A stretch of DNA of 64,000 nt from Enterobacter sp. R4-368 (GTDB lineage: Bacteria; Pseudomonadota; Gammaproteobacteria; Enterobacterales; Enterobacteriaceae). Shown piece after piece: positions 42,036-50,561 of this stretch. Position numbers and translations under genes: made by a program. The stretch is from the NCBI RefSeq assembly GCF_000410515.1, contig NC_021500.1, positions 1,364,001-1,428,000 of the forward strand, in the 5' to 3' direction. Every line of letters starts with the position of its first letter. Position 1 is the first letter of the stretch. The notes beneath the pieces are model-generated. The model worked only from the letters and a program-made list of their open reading frames with translations. It did no database searches and was not told the origin of the DNA.

Positions 42036-42491
42036 TCACAAATCATCAAGAAATGTTTTATCGAGCTGTTTAAAAGCACGTTTAAGCGTGTCGGCCAGCG
42101 CCTGGTAATCAGGCTTACCCTCTACAGGTGCCAGCGCCTGACCCGCTTCTTGCAGCTTGCCGCGCACTTCATAAAACCAGTGCAGAATTGACGGCGGTAG
42201 CGGCGTCACGGAACGCTTACCCAGCCACCAAAGCCCCTGCATTGGCAGGCTCAGCGCAAACAACGCGGTAGCCACCGCCGGGCCAAGCTGGCCACCGAGC
42301 GCAATTTGCCAGCAGAGAGTAAACACTGCCACTGGCGGCATAAAGCGCGTGGCATAGCGCATTGCGCGGATCACGCGGTTTTCAACGAACATCGGAGCGA
42401 GGCGTTTTTCCATAGGCCAGGTCTTCGCATAGTGCTGACCCCGACGAAACAAACTAAAAAAAGTGACGGGTCGATTCTCTGAAGTGGACAT
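42036..42491 (-). CDS. yfbV: UPF0208 membrane protein YfbV
   Basis: Inner-membrane protein of 151 residues, as E. coli; YfbV has been linked to insulation of the Ter macrodomain in E. coli. Two hydrophobic segments lie in the middle ([38 protein letters not shown]), with a cytoplasmic C-terminal domain. It is divergent from ackA across 336 bases. Confidence 0.94.
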   Translation of the reverse strand: MSTSENRPVTFFSLFRRGQHYAKTWPMEKRLAPMFVENRVIRAMRYATRFMPPVAVFTLCWQIALGGQLGPAVATALFALSLPMQGLWWLGKRSVTPLPPSILHWFYEVRGKLQEAGQALAPVEGKPDYQALADTLKRAFKQLDKTFLDDL

Positions 42492-42711
42492 GGTTTACCT
42501 CAACTTCACATATAAAAATTAAAAAAATTGTGCAAAACAACAACTGTGAATGACATCGTTAAAATTTTTTGTCAATCCCACCTGGTATCAGGTATCCTGT
42601 GGCGGCCTTGACCGGTTCATTAGACGAATATCTTTAAGTCGTCAAATTTAAGCTCATTATGCCACTGCCTGAAATTTGCGCAAAATAGCTTAAAATTTTA
42701 TGTATTCTTCT

Positions 42712-42742
42712 CATCATGCCAGAAAGTAAACCCGGCATGATG
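42712..42742 (+). other. First leader hairpin upstream of ackA
   Basis: CATCATGCC / GGCATGATG, a 9-bp stem with a 13-base loop, lies 85 bases before the ackA start in the 336-bp yfbV-ackA gap. The rest of the gap (42492-42711) is AT-rich and presumably holds the ackA promoters; a palindromic ACCTG-CAGGT segment occurs at 42580-42593. Confidence 0.6.
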
Positions 42743-42754
42743 TTAATCATAATT

Positions 42755-42800
42755 GTCAGTGTCCACCTGCGCTACGCTGTGCGACTCACTGACCTTTTTT
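42755..42800 (+). terminator. Terminator-like hairpin in the ackA leader
   Basis: GTCAGTG (42755-42761) pairs with CACTGAC (42787-42793). Inner pairs CAC/GTG and GCG/CGC close a CTA loop, and the stem is followed by CTTTTTT (42794-42800). This is the form of an intrinsic terminator, yet it ends 28 bases before the ackA start on the same strand. Attenuation of ackA is a possible reading. Confidence 0.65.
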
Positions 42801-42827
42801 AGCCACGTATCATAAATAGGTACTTCC

Positions 42828-44030
42828 ATGTCGAGTAAGTTAGTACTGGTTCTGAACTGCGGTAGCTCCTCACTGAAATTCGCAATCATCGATGCAGTTA
42901 ATGGTGACGAGTACCTTTCTGGTTTAGCCGAATGTTTCCACCTTCCTGAAGCGCGCATCAAGTGGAAAATTGATGGCGGTAAACAAGAAGCGGCTTTAGG
43001 TGCAGGTGCCGCTCACAGCGAAGCGCTGAACTTTATCGTTAACACTATTCTGGCACAAAAACCAGAACTGTCTGCACAACTGACCGCAATCGGTCACCGC
43101 ATCGTGCACGGTGGCGAAAAATACACCAGCTCTGTGGTTATCGACGAATCCGTTATTCAGGGCATCAAAGACGCAGCCTCTTTCGCACCGCTGCACAACC
43201 CGGCTCATCTGATCGGTATCGCCGAAGCGCTGAAATCCTTCCCGAACCTGAAAGACAAAAACGTGGCTGTCTTCGATACGGCGTTCCATACCACCATGCC
43301 GGAAGAATCCTACCTGTATGCGCTGCCGTACAAACTGTACAAAGAGCACGGAGTTCGTCGCTACGGTGCACACGGCACCAGCCACTTCTATGTGACTCAG
43401 GAAGCAGCCAAAGTCTTGAACAAACCGGTTGAAGAACTGAACATCATCACCTGCCACCTGGGCAACGGTGGTTCTGTTTCCGCTATCCGTAACGGCAAAT
43501 GCGTTGACACGTCCATGGGTCTGACCCCGCTGGAAGGCCTGGTAATGGGTACCCGTTCTGGTGATATCGATCCGGCTATCATTTTCCATCTGCATGACAC
43601 TCTGGGCATGAGCGTTGAAGCTATCAACAAAATGCTGACCAAAGAGTCCGGTCTGCTGGGTCTGACCGAAGTCACCAGCGACTGCCGTTATGTAGAAGAC
43701 AACTACAAAGATAAAGAAGACGCGAAACGCGCAATGGACGTTTACTGCCACCGTCTGGCGAAGTACATCGGCTCTTACACTGCGCTGATGGACGGTCGTC
43801 TGGACGCGGTTGTCTTCACCGGTGGTATCGGTGAAAACGCCGCCATGGTACGTGAGCTGTCTCTGGGCAAACTGGGCGTTCTCGGCTTTGAAGTTGATCA
43901 CGAACGTAACCTGGCTGCCCGTTTTGGTAAGTCTGGCTTTATCAACAAAGAAGGCACCCGCCCGGCTGTCGTTATCCCGACAAACGAAGAGCTGGTCATC
44001 GCGCAAGACGCGAGCCGCCTGACTGCCTGA
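42828..44030 (+). CDS. ackA: Acetate kinase AckA
   Basis: Interconverts acetyl phosphate plus ADP with acetate plus ATP. It has 400 residues, as E. coli. The N-terminal [14 protein letters not shown] (near 5-18), the phosphate loop THLGNGGSV form ([12 protein letters not shown]), [11 protein letters not shown] and [14 protein letters not shown] are the ASKHA-fold acetokinase signatures. First gene of ackA-pta, with a structured leader. Confidence 0.98.
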   Translation: MSSKLVLVLNCGSSSLKFAIIDAVNGDEYLSGLAECFHLPEARIKWKIDGGKQEAALGAGAAHSEALNFIVNTILAQKPELSAQLTAIGHRIVHGGEKYTSSVVIDESVIQGIKDAASFAPLHNPAHLIGIAEALKSFPNLKDKNVAVFDTAFHTTMPEESYLYALPYKLYKEHGVRRYGAHGTSHFYVTQEAAKVLNKPVEELNIITCHLGNGGSVSAIRNGKCVDTSMGLTPLEGLVMGTRSGDIDPAIIFHLHDTLGMSVEAINKMLTKESGLLGLTEVTSDCRYVEDNYKDKEDAKRAMDVYCHRLAKYIGSYTALMDGRLDAVVFTGGIGENAAMVRELSLGKLGVLGFEVDHERNLAARFGKSGFINKEGTRPAVVIPTNEELVIAQDASRLTA

Positions 44031-44037
44031 TTCCACA

Positions 44038-44061
44038 CACCGCCAGCCCACGCTGGCGGTG
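44038..44061 (+). other. ackA-pta intercistronic stem-loop
   Basis: Perfect 10-bp stem CACCGCCAGC / GCTGGCGGTG with a 4-base loop, followed by CTGTTTTG, 7 bases after the ackA stop. Possibly a partial terminator or 3' stabiliser that sets the ackA:pta ratio. Confidence 0.65.
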
Positions 44062-44108
44062 CTGTTTTGTAACCCGTCTCGCAAGACGGTAACGAAAGAG
44101 GATTAACC

Positions 44109-46247
44109 GTGTCCCGTATTATTATGCTGATCCCTACCGGAACCAGCGTCGGCCTGACCAGCGTCAGCCTTGGCGTTATCCGTGCTATGGAACGCAAAGG
44201 CGTTCGTCTGAGCGTCTTTAAACCGATCGCTCAGCCGCGCGCCGGTGGCGATGCGCCAGACCAGACCACCACAATCGTGCGTGCCAACTCTGGCCTGACT
44301 GCAGCAGAACCGCTGAAAATGAGCCACGTTGAGTCGCTGCTCTCCAGCAACCAGAAAGACGTGCTGATGGAAGAGATCATCGCCCGCTATCACGAAAGCA
44401 GCAAAGACGCTGAAGTGGTGCTGGTTGAAGGTCTGGTTCCGACGCGTAAACATCAGTTCGCGCAATCGCTGAACTTTGAAATCGCGAAAACGCTGAACGC
44501 AGAAATCGTGTTTGTCATGTCTCAGGGCACCGACACGCCAGAGCAGTTGAAAGAGCGTATCGAACTGACCCGCAACAGCTTCGGCGGCACGAAAAACACC
44601 AACATCACTGGCGTTATCGTTAACAAACTGAACGCACCGGTTGATGAACAAGGCCGTACCCGCCCTGACCTGTCTGAAATTTTTGATGACTCGTCCAAAG
44701 CAAAAGTTATTCATATCGATCCGGCGAAACTGCAAGAAGCCAGCCCGCTGCCGGTGCTGGGCGCTGTGCCGTGGAGCTTCGATCTGATTGCTACCCGCGC
44801 AATCGACATGGCCCGCCACCTGAATGCGACCATTGTTAACGAAGGCGATATCAAAACCCGCCGTGTGAAATCCGTGACCTTCTGTGCGCGCAGCATTCCG
44901 CACATGCTGGAACACTTCCGCCCGGGTTCACTGCTGGTGACCTCCGCAGATCGTCCGGACGTGCTGGTTGCTGCTTGCCTTGCCGCGATGAACGGCGTGG
45001 AAATCGGGGCGCTGCTGCTGACTGGCGGTTACGAAATGGACGCCAGCGTGCGCAAACTGTGTGAACGTGCATTCGCCACCGGCCTGCCGGTATTTATGGT
45101 GAATACCAACACCTGGCAGACCTCCCTGAGCCTGCAGAGCTTCAACCTGGAAGTTCCGGTTGATGATAACGAGCGTATCGAAAACGTTCAGGAATACGTA
45201 GCTGGCTACATCAATGCCCAGTGGATCGATTCTCTGACCGCAACTTCCGAACGCAGCCGTCGTCTCTCTCCGCCGGCATTCCGTTACCAGTTGACTGAGC
45301 TGGCGCGCAAAGCGGGCAAACGCGTTGTTCTGCCGGAAGGCGACGAACCGCGTACCGTGAAAGCTGCCGCTATCTGTGCTGAACGTGGTATCGCGACCTG
45401 TATCCTGCTGGGTAACCCGGACGAGATCAATCGCGTTGCCGCTGCGCAAGGCGTTGAGCTGGGCACCGGGATTGAAATCGTCGATCCGGACGTGGTACGT
45501 GAAAGCTACGTTGCTCGCCTGGTTGAGCTGCGTAAGAGCAAGGGCATGACCGAAGCCGTCGCCCGCGAACAGCTGGAAGACAACGTGGTTCTCGGCACGC
45601 TGATGCTGGAACAGGACGAAGTTGACGGTCTGGTTTCCGGTGCTGTGCACACCACCGCGAACACCATCCGTCCGCCGCTGCAGTTGATCAAAACCGCACC
45701 GGGCAGCTCACTGGTTTCTTCCGTGTTCTTTATGCTGCTGCCGGAACAGGTTTATGTGTACGGTGACTGCGCCATCAACCCGGATCCTACCGCTGAACAG
45801 CTGGCAGAAATCGCGATTCAGTCTGCGGATTCCGCTATCGCGTTCGGTATCGAACCGCGTGTGGCAATGCTCTCCTACTCCACCGGTAACTCCGGCGCGG
45901 GTAGCGATGTAGAGAAAGTGCGCGAAGCAACGCGTCTGGCACAGGAAAAACGTCCTGACCTGGTGATCGACGGTCCGTTGCAGTACGACGCTGCCGTTAT
46001 GGCTGACGTTGCGAAATCCAAAGCGCCGAACTCTCCGGTTGCAGGTCGCGCTACCGTGTTCATCTTCCCGGATCTGAACACCGGTAACACCACCTACAAA
46101 GCGGTACAGCGTTCTGCCGACCTGATCTCCATCGGGCCGATGCTGCAGGGTATGCGTAAACCGGTTAACGACCTGTCCCGTGGCGCGCTGGTTGACGATA
46201 TCGTCTACACCATCGCACTGACCGCGATCCAGGCTTCACAGCAGTAA
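44109..46247 (+). CDS. pta: Phosphate acetyltransferase Pta
   Basis: Converts acetyl-CoA and phosphate to acetyl phosphate. It has 712 residues (714 in E. coli). The start is GTG 44109 ([20 protein letters not shown]), as in E. coli. An N-terminal P-loop-like domain (to about 220) is followed by a DRTGG domain (about 220-340, with [20 protein letters not shown]). The catalytic PTA domain comes from about 390 ([38 protein letters not shown]). A terminator follows. Confidence 0.98.
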   Translation: MSRIIMLIPTGTSVGLTSVSLGVIRAMERKGVRLSVFKPIAQPRAGGDAPDQTTTIVRANSGLTAAEPLKMSHVESLLSSNQKDVLMEEIIARYHESSKDAEVVLVEGLVPTRKHQFAQSLNFEIAKTLNAEIVFVMSQGTDTPEQLKERIELTRNSFGGTKNTNITGVIVNKLNAPVDEQGRTRPDLSEIFDDSSKAKVIHIDPAKLQEASPLPVLGAVPWSFDLIATRAIDMARHLNATIVNEGDIKTRRVKSVTFCARSIPHMLEHFRPGSLLVTSADRPDVLVAACLAAMNGVEIGALLLTGGYEMDASVRKLCERAFATGLPVFMVNTNTWQTSLSLQSFNLEVPVDDNERIENVQEYVAGYINAQWIDSLTATSERSRRLSPPAFRYQLTELARKAGKRVVLPEGDEPRTVKAAAICAERGIATCILLGNPDEINRVAAAQGVELGTGIEIVDPDVVRESYVARLVELRKSKGMTEAVAREQLEDNVVLGTLMLEQDEVDGLVSGAVHTTANTIRPPLQLIKTAPGSSLVSSVFFMLLPEQVYVYGDCAINPDPTAEQLAEIAIQSADSAIAFGIEPRVAMLSYSTGNSGAGSDVEKVREATRLAQEKRPDLVIDGPLQYDAAVMADVAKSKAPNSPVAGRATVFIFPDLNTGNTTYKAVQRSADLISIGPMLQGMRKPVNDLSRGALVDDIVYTIALTAIQASQQ

Positions 46248-46265
46248 TCTGCTGTAACCGGCAAC

Positions 46266-46294
46266 AAAAAGGCGACCTGATGGTCGCCTTTTTT
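46266..46294. terminator. Intrinsic terminator of pta
   Basis: AAAAAGGCGACC / GGTCGCCTTTTTT with a TGAT loop, 18 bases after the pta stop. A-run and T-run on opposite sides suit bidirectional use with the convergent transketolase gene. Confidence 0.92.
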
Positions 46295-46310
46295 ATTTAC
46301 ACCTGCTTAT

Positions 46311-47264
46311 TTACAACAGCTCGCGTGCCGCCGCCACGATGTCATTCGCTGTGAGTCCATACTCTTGTTGCAGAAAATCCTGTGTCCCTACCTGGCCATA
46401 ACGTTCCTTCACGCCAACACGGCGCATCGGCACCGGGCTGGTTTCCACTAACACTTCCGCCACGGCTGAGCCCAGCCCGTTATGAATGCTGTGGTTCTCA
46501 CAGGTAACAATCCGCCTGGTCTTCTCTGCGTAGTTCTTCACCAGCTCACGGTCGATAGGTTTTAAAGTAAACATATCGATCACCGCCACGCTGATACCTT
46601 CTTGCGCCAGTTGCTGCGCGGCGGTCAGGGCTTCGGCAACCATAATGCCATTGGCAATTAACGTAATGTCTGTCCCCTCGCACAGCACATTACCTTTACC
46701 GATGGTGAAGCGTGAGCCCGGCTGGTAGATGGTCGGCGCCTGTTTGCGGATGGTGCGCACCCAGTAAAAACCTTCCAGCTCCGCCAGTTGATGCAAAATA
46801 TCGGAAAACATTACCGCATCTGTCACTTCCAGCACGACCGAATGCGCCAGCCCGCGCACAATCCCCATATCCTCAAATGACATGTGCGTCCCGCCGTTGT
46901 GGCACGCGGTGACACCCGCATCGGAGGCGATAACCTTGACATTGTTGCGCTGGTAATCGAGCGCCATAAACAACTGGTCGAAACAGCGTCGGCTGGCAAA
47001 AGCGGTGAACGTGTGCACAAACGGTTTACGTCCAGTCAGTGAAAGCCCTGCCGCCGTGCCGATCACGTTCGCTTCCATGATGCCGCAATTGATCACCTGC
47101 TGCGGATACTTTTTATGGACACCATCCATCGCCATCGAACTCATCAAGTCGGCTTCCAGGGCGATAATATCGCTGCCTGCCTCGATCTGCTCGCTGATAA
47201 AACCGGCATAGACTTTGCGCATCTCGATACTGTCTTTGCCGCCGGGTTCAGCCACCTTAATCAT
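46311..47264 (-). CDS. Transketolase, C-terminal subunit (split type)
   Basis: Pyrimidine-binding plus C-terminal domains of a two-gene transketolase. It has 317 residues. The cofactor-activating Glu is E64 in NCGIMEANVIGTAAG. Aligned by eye with E. coli TktA, R16 and S42/S43 match phosphate-site residues R358 and S385, and H127 matches H473. But TktA H461 and D469 are replaced by S114 and N123 (SDAGVTACHNGGTH). D469 helps select the acceptor, so specificity probably differs from housekeeping transketolase. It overlaps the N-terminal subunit gene by 8 bases. A similar locus exists in Salmonella (STM2340-2345, from memory). Confidence 0.9.
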   Translation of the reverse strand: MIKVAEPGGKDSIEMRKVYAGFISEQIEAGSDIIALEADLMSSMAMDGVHKKYPQQVINCGIMEANVIGTAAGLSLTGRKPFVHTFTAFASRRCFDQLFMALDYQRNNVKVIASDAGVTACHNGGTHMSFEDMGIVRGLAHSVVLEVTDAVMFSDILHQLAELEGFYWVRTIRKQAPTIYQPGSRFTIGKGNVLCEGTDITLIANGIMVAEALTAAQQLAQEGISVAVIDMFTLKPIDRELVKNYAEKTRRIVTCENHSIHNGLGSAVAEVLVETSPVPMRRVGVKERYGQVGTQDFLQQEYGLTANDIVAAARELL

Positions 47265-48090
47265 GTGCCGCCTCCAGTTGTTTAATGGTGTCGTTTAGCG
47301 CCTGCTTCATCTCATCTGTCAGGCGTAAGTGGTGAGAATTACTGAGACTTTCGAGGTACGGCACCCCCTGCCCTTTAATGCTATCGAGGATCACCAACCG
47401 CGGCCTTGCATCGGCTGGCGGAACAGGCTTCACCACCTCCAGAAGGGCAGCAATGTCGTCCCCCTTCACCGTACAGACATCAAAACCGAAGGCGCGGAAT
47501 TTCCCTTGCAGATCGAAGGCGCAGATAATTTCATCCAGCTCGCCATCCAGTTGTTGCTTGTTCCAGTCAACAAACACCGTCAGATTGTTGAGCCGATGAT
47601 GGGCAATAAACTGGAATGCTTCCCAGCACTGCCCTTCATTTAACTCACCATCGCCAACGATACAAAACACGCGATTAGGCCTGCCCGCCAGCTTATGGCC
47701 TAGCGCTATTCCCCCCGCGATGGAAATGCCCTGCCCCAGCGATCCGGTTGTGGCATCTACGCCCCTCGTTTTTAAGCGATCCGGATGGCTTGGCAAACGG
47801 GTTCCATTTTCGTTGAGCGTCATTAGCGCTTCCTGAGGAAAATAGCCTTTCAATGCCAACGTGCTATACAGCGCCGGGCCAGCGTGACCTTTCGAGAGCA
47901 CAAAGTAGTCGCGTTCCGGCCAGTCCGGGTCGGCCGGGTCAATCCGCATGACCTCGCCATACAACACCGCGAGGGTTTCTACCACCGACATGCTGCCGCC
48001 ATAGTGCCCAAAACCAAGATGCGTTAAGGCCCTGAGAGTGGCGACACGAATGTCCCGCGCAAATTGTGTTACTTCTGCAATTGTGCTCAT
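47257..48090 (-). CDS. Transketolase, N-terminal subunit (split type)
   Basis: Diphosphate-binding half of the split transketolase. It has 277 residues. The ThDP motif begins GDGELNEG at 146-153 and ends at N177 (DWNKQQ). Catalytic-site histidines H29 (GHYGGS), H69 (SKGHAG) and H102 (SHPD) match those of full-length transketolases, and TTGSLGQGISIAGGIA is conserved. The ATG overlaps the IIC stop (ATGA), so PTS and transketolase are one operon. The natural ketose substrate is unknown. Confidence 0.9.
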   Translation of the reverse strand: MSTIAEVTQFARDIRVATLRALTHLGFGHYGGSMSVVETLAVLYGEVMRIDPADPDWPERDYFVLSKGHAGPALYSTLALKGYFPQEALMTLNENGTRLPSHPDRLKTRGVDATTGSLGQGISIAGGIALGHKLAGRPNRVFCIVGDGELNEGQCWEAFQFIAHHRLNNLTVFVDWNKQQLDGELDEIICAFDLQGKFRAFGFDVCTVKGDDIAALLEVVKPVPPADARPRLVILDSIKGQGVPYLESLSNSHHLRLTDEMKQALNDTIKQLEAAHD

Positions 48091-49478
48091 GACTTCGCTC
48101 CGTTCTTTTCATCTGCATCGCTGGCAGCCGACTTGCCTTTTGACATCACATTCCAGATCACTAAGGCAATGAACAACGCCACCACCAGACCGGTAATGGC
48201 CATCGGTGACAGATAACGCGCGAGGTTGCCCAGCACAATGCCAATAAAGCCAAAGTCGGCATCGGAGAAAGTGGTATTGGCAAAGCCGAGCGCGCCCAGT
48301 ACAGGCAGCAGCAACACCGGCAGGAAGGTGATCAGCAAACCGTTGGCGAAGGCACCGATCATCGCGCCCCGTCGCCCGCCGGTAGCGTTACCAAACACGC
48401 CCGCCGTTGCACCGGTGAAGAAATGCGGTACCACGCCAGGCAGAATCAGCACCAGCTTCATCTGACCGAGCAGGAACAGCCCCACCAGCCCGCCGAGAAA
48501 ACTGAACAGGAAGCCAACCAACACTGCGTTTGGCGCATAGGGATAAACCACCGGGCAATCCAGCGCCGGACGGGCATTGGGGACCAGTTTTTCAGAAAAG
48601 CCGGTAAAGGCCGGCACGATTTCCGCCAGGATCAAGCGAACGCCTTGCAGGATAATGAACACACCTGCGGCAAAGGTGATAGCCTGAATAATCGCGTAGA
48701 CGAGGAAGTTCTGCCCGGCGCTCAGTTGTCCCTCAACATACTCACGCCCGGCACATACGGCGAGGATCATATAAATAATGATCATTGTCAGCGAGATAGA
48801 GATGGAACTGTCTCGCAGGAAGCTCAGGTTTTTCGGCAGGTTCATCTCTTCGGTTGAACGTGACCCTTTACCGCATTTACTGCCGATCCAGCCGGATAAC
48901 ACGTAGCCCAGCGTACCAAAATGACCAAAAGCGATATCGTCGTTGCCGGTGATCCGCTTCATATAACGCTGTGCAATCGCCGGGAAAAACGCCATCACCA
49001 GGCCGAGAATCAGCGAACCGGTAAACACCAAACCGATACCTTCAAATCCGGCAACGGTGAGGATCACCCCAATCATGCAGGCCATATAAAAGGTGTGATG
49101 TCCGGTAAGGAAAATGTATTTCAGCCGCGTAAAGCGCGCGACAATAATATTCGCCACCATACCGAACGCCATGATCAGCGCTGTAGACGCGCCATATTTT
49201 TCAAGCGCAATTGAAACAATCGCTTCGTTATTCGGAATAATCCCCTGAATATTAAAAGCGTGCTCAAACATACCGCCCAACGGGTTTAACGACCCAACTA
49301 ATACCGTTGCACCGCCGCCGAGCACGATAAAACCAAGAATGGTTTTCACTGTGCCTTTGACGACATCCGAAAAAGATTTTTTCTGCGCAACCAGGCCAAT
49401 CAGCGCAATTAACCCCACCAATACTGACGGGACTTTCAAAATATCAACAACAAAGTTTAGCGTTTCAAGGATAAACAT
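48087..49478 (-). CDS. PTS ascorbate-family IIC component (UlaA-like)
   Basis: Membrane component of a phosphotransferase system in the ascorbate-galactitol superfamily. It has 463 residues from ATG 49476-49478, which has GAGGTGG just upstream; a GTG two codons earlier is an alternative. Many helices; family-typical FIILQGVRLILAEIVPAF, the DCPVVYPYAPNAVLVGFL loop and LPGVVPHFFTGATAGVFGNA. It is clearly homologous to E. coli UlaA (465 residues) but divergent, so L-ascorbate should not be assumed as substrate. Cotranscribed with IIA, IIB and the transketolase genes. Confidence 0.9.
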   Translation of the reverse strand: MFILETLNFVVDILKVPSVLVGLIALIGLVAQKKSFSDVVKGTVKTILGFIVLGGGATVLVGSLNPLGGMFEHAFNIQGIIPNNEAIVSIALEKYGASTALIMAFGMVANIIVARFTRLKYIFLTGHHTFYMACMIGVILTVAGFEGIGLVFTGSLILGLVMAFFPAIAQRYMKRITGNDDIAFGHFGTLGYVLSGWIGSKCGKGSRSTEEMNLPKNLSFLRDSSISISLTMIIIYMILAVCAGREYVEGQLSAGQNFLVYAIIQAITFAAGVFIILQGVRLILAEIVPAFTGFSEKLVPNARPALDCPVVYPYAPNAVLVGFLFSFLGGLVGLFLLGQMKLVLILPGVVPHFFTGATAGVFGNATGGRRGAMIGAFANGLLITFLPVLLLPVLGALGFANTTFSDADFGFIGIVLGNLARYLSPMAITGLVVALFIALVIWNVMSKGKSAASDADEKNGAKS

Positions 49479-49492
49479 ATCCACCTCGCTTT

Positions 49493-49520
49493 ATGCATGT
49501 CGCACCGTGGTGCGCTGCAT
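49493..49520 (-). other. Hairpin between PTS IIB and IIC genes
   Basis: CGCACC / GGTGCG around a 2-base centre, extended by ATGCA / TGCAT outside, in the 52-bp IIB-IIC spacer. It has no T-run, so it is likely an mRNA-processing or stability element rather than a terminator. Confidence 0.5.
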
Positions 49521-49530
49521 CCGGTTGATG

Positions 49531-49803
49531 TTAACGGCTGGCGAAGAAAGCGCTGATTTTCGCTTCCAGTTCATTGATATCAATAATGTTGTTAAGTACA
49601 ACCAACTGGTTTTCCGGCACGCTGGCGCTGGCTGCAATATCTTTTGCCATTACAAACACATCGGCGGCACCTGGTGTGGCAGAAGAGAGGTCGGAATGTT
49701 CGACTTCCGCTTCAATATTTAATTTTTTAAGCACTTTTTTAATATTCATTTCGACCATAAAACTACTGCCCAGGCCGGATCCGCAAATTGCCATTATTTT
49801 CAT
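49531..49803 (-). CDS. PTS ascorbate-type IIB component
   Basis: Cytoplasmic phosphocarrier of 90 residues. The phosphorylated cysteine is C7 in MKIMAICGSGLGSSFMVE, the usual lactose/ascorbate-type IIB loop. The start ATG 49801-49803 follows AAAAGGTAAAC; the frame opens further upstream at 49854 without a ribosome binding site. Passes phosphate from IIA to the incoming sugar at IIC. Confidence 0.9.
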   Translation of the reverse strand: MKIMAICGSGLGSSFMVEMNIKKVLKKLNIEAEVEHSDLSSATPGAADVFVMAKDIAASASVPENQLVVLNNIIDINELEAKISAFFASR

Positions 49804-49884
49804 TGTGTTTACCTTTTTTGAGTAGAGTACAACCGCATCGCCCATAGCAGGCAATGTTTCATCACTGGTGAAATAAAATAAAAA

Positions 49885-50328
49885 TCAGAAACGATGAATA
49901 ATTTTTTTAATTTCCTCCTGAGTGTTTGCACGATGTAATTGTGCAATATCTTCATCGCTGGAAAATAACTCTGCCAGCGCGGCGATCATTTCAATATGGC
50001 TGTCTTTATCCGGTGCGGCCAACATAATAATGGTATCAACCGGATCGGATTCTTCAGATCCAAAATTCACCCCTTGAGACAATTTTAATAATGACAGGCC
50101 TAAGCCTTTTGCCCCTTCCTCCGGCCTGGCATGCGGCATGGCCAGCCCTGGTGCCAGCACATAATACGGTCCCAGTTTGTGATGTTGCGCGACAATGGCC
50201 GTCACATACTCCGGCGTAATGGTGCCGGACGCGAGCAGCGGTCTGGCGCAAATCTCCAGCGCTTGCGGCCAGTTTTCCACGCTTTCTAACACCTGAATAG
50301 TTTTGTCGTTAAGCCATTGGTTTAACAC
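49885..50328 (-). CDS. PTS IIA component (ascorbate/mannitol type)
   Basis: Accepts phosphate from HPr. It has 147 residues. The active histidine is in APGLAMPHARPEEGA near residue 64. The frame opens at 50418, but GTG 50326-50328 (MLNQWLNDKTIQV) is preceded by AAGGAG 7 bases away and is taken as the start. First gene of the five-gene operon IIA-IIB-IIC-transketolase N-transketolase C. Its promoter region carries the LacI-type operators. Confidence 0.88.
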   Translation of the reverse strand: MLNQWLNDKTIQVLESVENWPQALEICARPLLASGTITPEYVTAIVAQHHKLGPYYVLAPGLAMPHARPEEGAKGLGLSLLKLSQGVNFGSEESDPVDTIIMLAAPDKDSHIEMIAALAELFSSDEDIAQLHRANTQEEIKKIIHRF

Positions 50329-50390
50329 TTCGCACTCCTTATCGGGATGAGATGGGCAAACTTTATGCAACTCTGCAGCGCTTATCCGTG

Positions 50391-50418
50391 ATGATAGTCG
50401 CAAAGATAGCGCTACCAA
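50391..50418 (-). promoter_or_regulatory. Predicted promoter of the PTS-transketolase operon
   Basis: On the minus strand TTGGTA (50413-50418) and TATCAT (50391-50396) are separated by 16 bases, giving 4/6 and 5/6 matches to sigma-70 boxes. The left operator (50405-50416) lies between and over them, as expected for a repressed promoter. Predicted by eye only. Confidence 0.45.
50405..50416. promoter_or_regulatory. LacI-family operator O1
   Basis: GATAGCGCTACC, an 11/12 match to the perfect core at 50440-50451, with its centre 34 bases from that of O2. It lies within the predicted promoter of the PTS operon. The central CG is typical of LacI-family operators. Confidence 0.6.
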
Positions 50419-50437
50419 CAGGAATGATCGAAAAATG

Positions 50438-50451
50438 TGATAGCGCTATCA
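50438..50451. promoter_or_regulatory. LacI-family operator O2 (perfect palindrome)
   Basis: TGATAGCGCTATCA is a perfect 14-bp palindrome with the LacI-family central CG. It lies in the 233-bp gap between the divergent PTS operon and regulator gene. The sequence TGTGATAGCGCTATCA also resembles a weak CRP site. The binding protein is inferred to be the neighbouring regulator. Confidence 0.65.
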
Positions 50452-50561
50452 GATATGAAAACGCAGGGGAATTCGCAGAAAAAGCAGGCATTTCCGGCGT
50501 ATACTCCCTTGAGATGACTCATAACTCAGCGCCTGAGCTATCAGGGCTTTCAGGAAACGGA

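Noticed and set aside
42996..44084. 362-codon minus-strand frame opposite ackA
   Set aside because: Shadow; AckA is fully conserved on the plus strand and the antisense product has no plausible fold.
48087..49803. Calling the PTS an L-ascorbate (ula) transporter
   Set aside because: It is homologous to UlaA but divergent, and none of the ula catabolic genes (lactonase, decarboxylase, epimerases) is present; the substrate is left open.
50436..50451. CRP site overlapping operator O2
   Set aside because: TGTGA is present, but the second half (TATCA) matches TCACA at only 3 of 5 positions; the LacI palindrome explains the symmetry better.
50329..50561. Upstream in-frame extensions of both the PTS IIA gene and the LacI-type regulator
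   Set aside because: Both would overlap the operators and promoter, lack good ribosome binding sites, and exceed family lengths.
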